Assembly (NCBI GenBank): GCA_045600905.1
Contig: JAZRYT010000041.1
Coordinates: forward strand, 1-14,134
DNA from: F23-D06 sp045600905
GTDB taxonomy: Bacteria; Bacteroidota; Bacteroidia; Bacteroidales; WCHB1-69
Direction of reading: 5' to 3'
DNA: 14,134 bases
A model generated the notes under the pieces. That model was not told the origin of the DNA. It searched no databases and worked only from the letters and a program-made list of their open reading frames with translations. A program made the translations under genes and the position numbers. Positions within the stretch are counted from its first letter, which is position 1; each line of letters starts with the position of its first letter. This document shows, in pieces, positions 1-5,356 of this stretch.

Positions 1-253
1 GCCAAAGATACTACAATAAGAAGACGATGTCAAGTGCAAAATGCTGTGTTGCAAATTGTTGAAAAATTGCAGAAAAAGATGTCCTTTTTGCAACTTAGTA
101 TAGGGAATATGCATATTTTCATTTTTGGCATTTTCTTTCCAAGAAACATTTGAGAGGGCGAATTTCGGAGAAAATCGAAAGGAGGACTTCAATTTGCCAT
201 AAGAGTTCCCAGCCTCTGTAGGGACGCGATTTATCGCGTCCGCCGTGACGGGT
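1..253. other. gene-poor left edge
   Basis: I see no convincing gene here. The first forward frame is open from the window edge to a TGA at 151-153 (50 codons), so the tail of an upstream gene is possible, but the translation is low-complexity and matches no family I know. From about 154 the stretch is non-coding in appearance and ends in the palindromic repeat at 218-242. Confidence 0.4.
218..242. repeat. 25-bp palindromic repeat, copy 1
   Basis: The core GGACGCGATTTATCGCGTCC (222-241) has two perfect 9-bp arms around TT. It is preceded by GTAG and followed by G. The same 25-bp block recurs on the minus strand at 4655-4679 with three substitutions, two of which fall at paired positions and keep the pairing. 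This is the pattern of a REP-like dispersed intergenic hairpin. Function unknown. Confidence 0.7.
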
Positions 254-330
254 CGCTGACGCTTCGGTTTCACAAATTATCTGTCTTAATGTGTTTTAAT
301 TAGGGAAATTTGTGAAGACGCGCCGAAGGC
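254..330. repeat. dispersed repeat, copy A
   Basis: This copy matches the one at 988-1084. The right-hand 49 bp (282-330) match 1036-1084 with 6 mismatches, and the left end (254-279) also aligns with 988-1014. Within it, TTCACAAATT (269-278) is a perfect inverted match to AATTTGTGAA (307-316), and CTTCGG (262-267) to CCGAAG (323-328), so it can form a long imperfect hairpin. The two copies are in the same orientation and bracket the broken RhuM gene. Confidence 0.65.
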
Positions 331-497
331 ACCAACTGACTTGCGCGGATGAATGTCGATTTTATAGAGAGATTTATGAAAATGTTGCGAGAAGTCTTTG
401 AATATCAGTGTTTTACGTTAACAATTGATTGTTAAATTTTGAAGTTGAATTTCCTAAATCCTTGAAAACCAGATTCGATTTTTTTTCATCGAAAGCG

Positions 498-529
498 CTT
501 GACAAAGGCCTTCTGATAGCGTATTTTTG
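498..529 (+). promoter_or_regulatory. putative promoter of the RhuM remnant
   Basis: TATTTTTG at 522-529 fits the Bacteroidota -7 box TAnnTTTG. A partial -33 box (CTTG, 498-501) lies 20 bp upstream. The site supports translation starting at the ATG at 546 rather than at the upstream TTG at 429. Weak -33 match. Confidence 0.4.
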
Positions 530-545
530 CGGCAAACTTTTGATT

Positions 546-1020
546 ATGAAAGAACTTGAAAACACTATTCCTGAAAATGACAATATAATTGTGTATCGTC
601 TGACCGAAACCCTTACCGATTTGCAGGTGCGTATAGAGAATGACACTGTTAGGCTTAATCGTCAGCAGTTGGCTTTGCTTTTTGATCGAGATGTGAAAAC
701 TATTGGAAAACATATCAACAATTCGTTGAAAGAGGAATTGTTTGGTTTGCCAGTTGTCGCAAATTTTGCGACAACTGCCGCTGATGGGAAAATATATCAG
801 GTTAGTTACTATAACTTGGATATGATTCTTTCAATAGGCTATAGGGTTAAATCGTCAGCAGGCATACAATTATGACAGCGTCTATCTTTTCGGAGCCTAT
901 CTCAAAGACTTGGGCAAAAAGTGGTTCGGATTCGCGTTGCTGCAAGATGTTGGCGTGGACGAAATAATGGGGAAAATCAAATCCAGCCGCAGACGCTCTT
1001 GTATCCACAAATTACCCTAA
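546..1020 (+). pseudogene. RhuM-family protein, internally deleted remnant
   Basis: Residues from the ATG at 546 resemble the N-terminal part of the RhuM (virulence RhuM) family: a segment around RLNRQQLALLFDRDVKTIGK, then NFATTAADGKIYQVSYYNLD and SIGYRVKS. That frame stops at 875, just after the point where intact members continue with a long further region. From 853 a different frame is open to the TAA at 1018-1020 and reads SVYLFGAYLKDLGKKWFGFA. I recall that motif from the C-terminal end of related KilA-N/ORF6N/RhuM-type proteins, where it follows a phospholipase-D-like segment. The simplest reading is one ancestral gene that lost its middle in an out-of-frame deletion. The last few codons are read from repeat copy B, so the original 3' end is probably gone too. 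The role of RhuM proteins is poorly known. Confidence 0.65.
753..775. repeat. perfect 11-bp inverted repeat inside the RhuM remnant
   Basis: GTTGTCGCAAA (753-763) and TTTGCGACAAC (765-775) are exact reverse complements around one T. They encode the conserved VVANFATT stretch, so codon choice for that motif may explain part of the symmetry. An autoregulatory site is the alternative. Confidence 0.6.
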
Positions 1021-1084
1021 TTCTAAAATGAAATTTGTCTTAATTTGTCTTAATTAGAGGAATTTGTGAAGGCGCGCCGCAGGC
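988..1084. repeat. dispersed repeat, copy B
   Basis: Second copy of the repeat at 254-330, same orientation, about 20 bp longer in the middle. It contains two tandem TTTGTCTTAA units (1034-1053) and ends in GCGCCGCAGGC. CACAAATT (1007-1014) and AATTTGTG (1061-1068) are inverted. Its left end overlaps the last codons of the RhuM remnant, which suggests the element arrived at or after the loss of the gene's 3' end. Confidence 0.6.
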
Positions 1085-1173
1085 GGAATATCTATTTTTA
1101 TATTGCGTTATACTGCTAAAAAATCAGGAAATTTATATTGTAATATTTTATAAAACAGTACTTTATTATATTT

Positions 1174-1218
1174 ACAAGTTTGTGTTCCACAAGTTTGTGT
1201 TTCACAAGTTTGTGAATT
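1174..1218. repeat. three tandem 15-bp near-palindromic units
   Basis: Units ACAAGTTTGTGTTCC (1174-1188), ACAAGTTTGTGTTTC (1189-1203) and ACAAGTTTGTGAATT (1204-1218). Each core is CACAA-GT-TTGTG or close to it, so equivalent dyads recur every 15 bp. The third overlaps the likely -33 box of the ATPase promoter. The TTTGTGAA motif is shared with repeat copies A and B. The stretch between copy B and these units (1085-1173) is AT-rich and shows nothing else. Confidence 0.7.
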
Positions 1219-1240
1219 AAGAAAATATATCGTATTTTTG
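1209..1240 (+). promoter_or_regulatory. putative promoter of the ATPase gene
   Basis: TTTG at 1209-1212, a 20-bp spacer, then TATTTTTG at 1233-1240. This matches the Bacteroidota consensus in both boxes and in spacing. Transcription would start near 1246, giving a very short leader before the ATG at 1260. The -33 box lies inside the third near-palindromic unit. Confidence 0.6.
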
Positions 1241-1259
1241 CCGCCGAAAAACGTATGCT

Positions 1260-2384
1260 ATGGAAAAATCCTTTGTTTTTGGAAAGCCTGTCGATTCCGA
1301 TAATTTCATTGGCCGAGAAGTAGAAGTGGCCAGATTATCAGCCAATTTCCGTGGTGGCATCAATACCATATTGATGTCTCCACGCAGGTGGGGAAAGACA
1401 TCCTTGGTGAACCGTGTGGCGAACGAGATTGCTTCTCCCAATTTGAAAATTATTCGAATGGACATATTCTCTTGTAGAAGTGAGTATGATTTTTACAATA
1501 TGTTTGCAGCAGAGATTCTTAAACAAACGGCTTCGCGTTTGGAAGAATGGAAGGAATTGGCCGTCGGATTTATTGAAAGACTAACTCCAAAAATTTCCAT
1601 TACACCAGATGCAGCAACTGAATATTCTGTGTCGTTGGGCATTACGCCAAAAACCCATTCGCCAGAGGAAATTTTGAACCTTCCTGAAGTGATTGCCCAG
1701 AGAAAAGGATACCAAATGGTTGTGTGCATTGATGAATTCCAACAAATAGGTGAGTTCCCGGCCTCACTGAGTGTACAAAAAAAGATGCGCTCGGTGTGGC
1801 AACATCAGCAAAATGCATCGTATTGCCTTTATGGCAGCAAGCTCCACCTGATGACGAATTTTTTTCAAAAGAAAAGTTACCCTTTTTACAAATTCGGTGA
1901 CTTCCTCTATTTAGAAAACATCCCGACGGACAAATGGATACCGTATGTGCAACAGCAGTTCCAAACGGTTGGAAAAAATATTTCGCCAGAGTTGGTTGGT
2001 AAACTCTGCGCTACAGTAGATAACCATTCTTCATACGTCCAACAATTAGCTTGGTACACTTTGCTCAACACCCAAACGACAGCCTCAGAAGATAACCTGT
2101 CTGCTGCTGTGGAAGAATTAGTGCAACAGAACGAGCCGCTATTTGTGCAACAGACAGAAACACTGACCTCCTATCAGCTGAATTTTCTCCGCGCCGTGCT
2201 TCGGGGAGTCAAATCAGGTTTCGGAGCAACTAATATTAGAGAGGAGTACCAGCTTGGCACCACATCCAACATTGTGCGTTTGAAACAGGCATTACTAGAA
2301 AAGGAATTGATAGAAATCCATCTCGACGGGGTGTCTATAGCTGATCCAGTGCTGAATATGTGGCTTAGAAAAGTCCTAAACTAA
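1260..2384 (+). CDS. AAA+/STAND-like ATP-binding protein with C-terminal winged helix
   Basis: A 374-residue cytosolic P-loop ATPase of the 'archaeal-type ATPase' group (Pfam Arch_ATPase-like), frequent in Bacteroidota but of unknown cellular role. Residues 17-20 read IGRE, the usual lead-in of the group. Walker A is MSPRRWGKTS (39-48), a variant with Trp before GKT. Walker B is VVCIDEF (154-160), with the catalytic Glu. YGSKLHLM (191-198) sits where the family has its sensor segment. The end (about 305-370) is predicted to be a winged helix and closes with ADPVLNMWLRK, the family's usual DP-x-W signature. It has its own promoter with an operator-like repeat and converges on the receptor gene with 9 bp between stops, so there is no room for an independent terminator. 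The fold assignment is firm. The biological target is unknown. Confidence 0.8.
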   Translation: MEKSFVFGKPVDSDNFIGREVEVARLSANFRGGINTILMSPRRWGKTSLVNRVANEIASPNLKIIRMDIFSCRSEYDFYNMFAAEILKQTASRLEEWKELAVGFIERLTPKISITPDAATEYSVSLGITPKTHSPEEILNLPEVIAQRKGYQMVVCIDEFQQIGEFPASLSVQKKMRSVWQHQQNASYCLYGSKLHLMTNFFQKKSYPFYKFGDFLYLENIPTDKWIPYVQQQFQTVGKNISPELVGKLCATVDNHSSYVQQLAWYTLLNTQTTASEDNLSAAVEELVQQNEPLFVQQTETLTSYQLNFLRAVLRGVKSGFGATNIREEYQLGTTSNIVRLKQALLEKELIEIHLDGVSIADPVLNMWLRKVLN

Positions 2385-2393
2385 TTATTCCCT

Positions 2394-4721
2394 CTAAAAC
2401 TTCAATCGTACGCCTCCCAGGAAGTTGATGCCGGCCTGCGGATAGTACCCGGCGTCAGCATAACGGGTGCCGTCGTAATAGTAACTGTAAATCCAGGCGT
2501 TGCTCTCATATTGTGCGTTGAACAGATTGCTGACCTGGAAATATAGTCCTAACTCCTTGGCGAATTTTTTGAATTCGAAGGTGTAGCTGATTCGTAAGTT
2601 GGTATATGAATACGGTTCCAGACAGCGATCATCATTGCCGGAGTTGTCCAAATACTGTTTGCTCACGAACTTGGAGGTGAGTGAGATGTCAAAATTTCTG
2701 AGCGGCGTGAACGTGAAATCGTTGGCCAATACGGCAGCCGGAGAGAAGGCAATCGGTGTGTTGCCCAGCTGCTCCTCTACCTGCCCGCCGTTGTTCCAGT
2801 CATCCACATAGTTCACGTAGTCAATGATGCGGTTGTGGCTAAGGCAACCGTTAATATGCCACGTAAAGAAGCGCACGGGTTGGTAGGCTGCCGCGATTTC
2901 GATGCCGATGCGGTAACTCTTATCCACATTCGCCATAATGGCCGCCCCCACGCTGTTGATTTCGCCCGTCAGCACCAACTGGTCGCGGTAGTACATACCA
3001 TAGAGCGTGGTGTTGATTTGGAACTTGCGGTTTTTGACGAGATAGCTGAATTCCCAATCGTACAAGGTTTCGGGAATCGGTTTTTTGACGGAAGGCGCGT
3101 CAATGATGTCGGAGCGCGTAGGCTCGCGGTTGGCGGTGGAAAAACTCAGAGTCAAACTGTGGTTCACTTTTTTTCGCGGAATGCGATACTCCATCGAGAC
3201 TTTGGGGTTGACAAAGTTCCAAACGTAGTTTTGCGCTACGTCAGCGCTGTTCTCATCTGTGCCGCCAATTCTGTAATCAATCATACGGTATTGAAGTTCT
3301 CCGAAAATGGCAAAACGTCTGTACAGATAACCCACATTGCCGAAAAATTTCGCTTGAAGTTTGTCTCCAGTTCCATCATACCAGTGGTAGTTGATGGGAA
3401 AATCCTGGATGGTTCCGGGCTGTGCCCAAACGACATTGCCGTAATGTTTGCCGTTGTAGTTGTCCACGTCCACGCCGGCGTACCAGTAGAGATTGCTGAG
3501 GTCATATGGGGATTGGCCGAATCGGGCCTCGCCGTCATATTGGGCGTGCAGACCGTAATAGTAGTTGTCCAGATATTTCTGTGTGACAAAATCCGCCGTC
3601 GTGCGCGTGGTGTCTTGGATGCGCAAGCCAAAATAAGCAGGCTCGCGGTCGTCTTTGTATTCCTGGTAGTAGCCGAGTCCGCGGGTGAGGTGGGCGGTGA
3701 GGCTGAGATTGTGGTTGCGCGTGAAAGCATCGTTCATCCAGTGCTTTACATATTCGAGTTGGTAATGGGTCTGCGTGTAGTTGTCTTTTTCATCGGTATA
3801 ATAGCAGCGCTCGCCGTTGTCGGTGAAATATTCGCCGCAGCTGTTGTATGTGCGGTTCGTGGCAAGCGAGTCGTAGGGCACGCCGTTCCAGGCGAGGCCC
3901 GTGTGTTCGGTGCCGTAGAGCAGGTTGAAGCGCAAAGTCCCAAAATCGCGATTGGGATTTTTCTCGCTCAAGAATCTGTATTGTGCCGTGAAGAACACGG
4001 AGTTGAGTCGTGCGGACGAGCGGTCGATGAAACCGTCGCTGCGGATGTCGGAGAAGGATGCCAATGCGGAGAATCGTTTGCCGAGCAGTCCGGTGCCGGC
4101 GCTGACGGTGTTGTGGAAGGTGTTGAAGGAGCCGACAGCGCTATGGGCTGAGGCGAAGGGAGTGCTTGGAATGCTGCGGGTGCGGAAGTTGATGCGGGAG
4201 CCGAAGGAGATGGCTCCGGGTTGGGTGTTGGCACCGCTCTGCACCTGCAATTCCTCAATATAGGAGCCTATATCCGGTAAGTTGACCAACCACGAGCCTT
4301 GCGATTCGGCATCGTTGACCGTCACGCCGTTGAGGGTGACGTTGATGCGCGTTTGGTCGATGCCGCGGATACGCATATACGTGTAGCCGAGGCCCGTGCC
4401 CGCGTCGGAGGTCGTCACCATTGAAGGCATCAGCTCCAGCAGGTTGTTGACACTCCCGTTACCCTGCTGCTGCTGAATCTGCATGGCCGATATCGTAGTC
4501 GTATTGCTGGAAGACTGCACCATCGGCGGCGTATAGATGATGTCCACTTGCGGGATTTCACCGTGCTGCACCGTGTCCGTTTGCCCGTATGAAGTCAGAC
4601 AGCAAAAGATTATCGAAATGCAAAGCAAAACACCTTGAAACCCTGAATGGTTGTCGGACGCAATAAATTGCATCCCTACGTCCTTGAAACTTGAAACTTG
4701 AAACTTGAAACTCCAAAGCAT
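2394..4721 (-). CDS. TonB-dependent outer-membrane receptor, TPP-riboswitch controlled (likely thiamin-class ligand)
   Basis: A 775-residue beta-barrel receptor that would import a scarce ligand across the outer membrane using TonB energy. A hydrophobic signal-peptide core lies at about 28-42, ending near SYGQ. The plug domain spans about 73-183, with the IRGIDQTRINVTLNGV stretch and QVQSGANTQPGA. The rest is the barrel, ending in a C-terminal Phe (GVRLKF) as expected for outer-membrane insertion. No SusC-type carboxypeptidase-regulatory repeat is seen. The upstream TPP riboswitch implies repression by thiamin pyrophosphate, so thiamin or a precursor is the likely cargo. Riboswitch-linked receptors of this kind are known in Bacteroides. 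No inner-membrane transporter or thiamin kinase lies beside it here. The start is uncertain: the first 16 codons read through a heptamer repeat, and the next Met (4671-4673) lies inside a palindromic repeat. Confidence 0.85.
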   Translation of the reverse strand: MLWSFKFQVSSFKDVGMQFIASDNHSGFQGVLLCISIIFCCLTSYGQTDTVQHGEIPQVDIIYTPPMVQSSSNTTTISAMQIQQQQGNGSVNNLLELMPSMVTTSDAGTGLGYTYMRIRGIDQTRINVTLNGVTVNDAESQGSWLVNLPDIGSYIEELQVQSGANTQPGAISFGSRINFRTRSIPSTPFASAHSAVGSFNTFHNTVSAGTGLLGKRFSALASFSDIRSDGFIDRSSARLNSVFFTAQYRFLSEKNPNRDFGTLRFNLLYGTEHTGLAWNGVPYDSLATNRTYNSCGEYFTDNGERCYYTDEKDNYTQTHYQLEYVKHWMNDAFTRNHNLSLTAHLTRGLGYYQEYKDDREPAYFGLRIQDTTRTTADFVTQKYLDNYYYGLHAQYDGEARFGQSPYDLSNLYWYAGVDVDNYNGKHYGNVVWAQPGTIQDFPINYHWYDGTGDKLQAKFFGNVGYLYRRFAIFGELQYRMIDYRIGGTDENSADVAQNYVWNFVNPKVSMEYRIPRKKVNHSLTLSFSTANREPTRSDIIDAPSVKKPIPETLYDWEFSYLVKNRKFQINTTLYGMYYRDQLVLTGEINSVGAAIMANVDKSYRIGIEIAAAYQPVRFFTWHINGCLSHNRIIDYVNYVDDWNNGGQVEEQLGNTPIAFSPAAVLANDFTFTPLRNFDISLTSKFVSKQYLDNSGNDDRCLEPYSYTNLRISYTFEFKKFAKELGLYFQVSNLFNAQYESNAWIYSYYYDGTRYADAGYYPQAGINFLGGVRLKF
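4655..4679 (-). repeat. 25-bp palindromic repeat, copy 2
   Basis: On the minus strand this repeats the block at 218-242 with three substitutions. Paired positions 7 and 14 of the 20-bp core change together from G-C to A-T, and position 4 becomes a G-T pair, so the hairpin is kept. It lies within the first codons of the receptor reading frame and supplies one candidate start codon (4671-4673). Confidence 0.65.
4684..4711 (-). repeat. heptanucleotide tandem repeat, four perfect units
   Basis: TTGAAAC on the plus strand (GTTTCAA on the coding strand) is repeated four times without error. If translation begins at 4721, these units encode SFKFQVSSFK, and gain or loss of a unit would shift the frame. 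A fifth single copy lies nearby at 4635-4641. Confidence 0.85.
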
Positions 4722-4728
4722 ACTCTAA

Positions 4729-4792
4729 CAGTTTTATTGTGTTAATAAAATACTGAAAGAGGGAAAATGAAAAAAGAAGCTGTTTTCTCCCT
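4729..4792 (-). promoter_or_regulatory. possible expression platform of the TPP riboswitch
   Basis: On the transcribed minus strand, the conserved riboswitch 3' segment AGGGAGAAAA (4792-4783) can pair with downstream TTTTCCCT (4767-4760) with one bulge, which would exclude the aptamer fold. A second hairpin follows: CAG-TA-TTTTATT, loop AACAC, AATAAAA-CTG (4755-4729), about 8 nt before the ATG at 4721. No U-tract follows either hairpin, so translational control seems likelier than termination. Read by eye, no folding energy computed. Confidence 0.35.
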
Positions 4793-4858
4793 ACGGCGGC
4801 ATTATCCGCATCAGGTTCAACGGGTCTGATCTCAGCCAAAAAGGCACCCCTTTCAAAC
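4782..4858 (-). promoter_or_regulatory. TPP (thiamin pyrophosphate) riboswitch, THI element
   Basis: The minus strand carries the conserved THI-box blocks in order: GGGGTGCC, GGCTGAGATCAGACCC, TTGAACCTGATGCGG, ATAATGCC and GTAGGGA. The closing P1 helix can form between GTTT (4858-4855) and AAAC (4785-4782). Pairing of GGGGTGCC-side and GGCTGAGA-side segments and of GCGG/CCGCC matches the three-helix aptamer. It leads the TonB-dependent receptor gene, about 60 nt before its first ATG, and should lower its expression when thiamin pyrophosphate is plentiful. Confidence 0.95.
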
Positions 4859-4863
4859 GGCGG

Positions 4864-4895
4864 CAAAAGTACTATTTTATCGTCTGCATGTGAAA
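4864..4895 (-). promoter_or_regulatory. putative promoter of the riboswitch-receptor transcript
   Basis: TACTTTTG on the minus strand (4871-4864) fits the -7 box TAnnTTTG. TTTC (4895-4892) lies 20 bp upstream and matches the -33 box in three of four bases. The expected start, about 6 nt past the -7 box, falls near 4858, exactly where the riboswitch P1 helix begins. Confidence 0.5.
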
Positions 4896-4896
4896 T

Positions 4897-4927
4897 TTTG
4901 AATCGAAAAAAATTTTTTTTATTTTTG
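4897..4927 (+). promoter_or_regulatory. putative promoter of the partner-switching operon
   Basis: TTTG (4897-4900), a 19-bp spacer, then TATTTTTG (4920-4927). Both boxes match the Bacteroidota consensus. Transcription would start near 4933, 44 nt before the ATG at 4977. The -33 box lies next to that of the divergent receptor promoter. This is the last consensus-like plus-strand promoter I can find before the end of the window. Confidence 0.6.
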
Positions 4928-4976
4928 CCGTCTTTTAAAAAAGTAAAGTATCACATATAATTTCGAAATTTTCACT

Positions 4977-5279
4977 ATGGATGTAACTATTAATCAACAA
5001 GAAAACAAGACGCTTGTAGTACTTAAAGGTCGTCTTGACACAACAAATGCAAACCAATTTCAACAAGATATTGCTCCGCTTATGGAGGGGGAGACTCCCA
5101 ATATTGAAATTGATTGTACCGATATGGAATACACCTCGTCTCAGGGATTGAGACTTTTTTTGACTTTGCAGAAAAGTGTATTGGCTCGAAAAGGAGAAAT
5201 GAAACTAATCAACATGAGGCCACAAGTCAAAGAAGTTTTTGACATCACAGGATTTTCCAACATTATCACTATTGTATAA
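4977..5279 (+). CDS. STAS-domain anti-sigma factor antagonist (RsbV/SpoIIAA-like)
   Basis: A 100-residue single-domain STAS protein of normal length. In partner switching such a protein is phosphorylated by an RsbW-type kinase and, once dephosphorylated by a PP2C phosphatase, binds that kinase and releases its other partner. The fold is recognisable from the first strand (TLVVLKGRLDTTNA, 12-25), then NIEIDCTDMEYTSSQGLRLF (42-61). Ser55, two residues before the Gly of SSQGLR, is the position phosphorylated in SpoIIAA/RsbV. Ser54 is next to it. It is the first gene after a good promoter, and a kinase-like ATPase and a phosphatase follow two and three genes later. Confidence 0.9.
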   Translation: MDVTINQQENKTLVVLKGRLDTTNANQFQQDIAPLMEGETPNIEIDCTDMEYTSSQGLRLFLTLQKSVLARKGEMKLINMRPQVKEVFDITGFSNIITIV

Positions 5280-5318
5280 AGTTAAGTTCTTGGCACGATT
5301 CCTAACGAGTCAACCCCA

Positions 5319-5342
5319 ACATATCGATATGAACACATATCG
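5319..5342. repeat. short palindrome plus half-site repeat upstream of the lipid-kinase-like gene
   Basis: CATATCGATATG (5320-5331) is a perfect 12-bp palindrome. The motif ACATATCG at 5319-5326 recurs at 5335-5342, 16 bp on. It sits in the 77-bp gap between the STAS gene and the next gene. It could be a protein site or an RNA hairpin. Short enough to be chance. Confidence 0.35.
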
Positions 5343-5356
5343 TAATAACCTTAAAT

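Noticed and set aside
429..545. upstream TTG start extending the RhuM remnant by 39 residues
   Set aside because: The extension has no match to the family N terminus, and a promoter-like -7 box lies inside it at 522-529, so the ATG at 546 is preferred.
254..1084. CRISPR array
   Set aside because: Repeats in this region are few, diverged and without regular unique spacers, and no cas gene is present.
2835..4151. 438-codon open frame on the plus strand inside the receptor gene
   Set aside because: It lies wholly antisense to the receptor, its translation is rich in Val/Ala runs without family motifs, and the receptor's plug and barrel motifs explain the sequence.
4558..4866. 102-codon minus-strand frame across the riboswitch
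   Set aside because: It runs through the TPP aptamer, the heptamer repeat and the receptor signal-peptide region in another frame, all of which are better explained otherwise.
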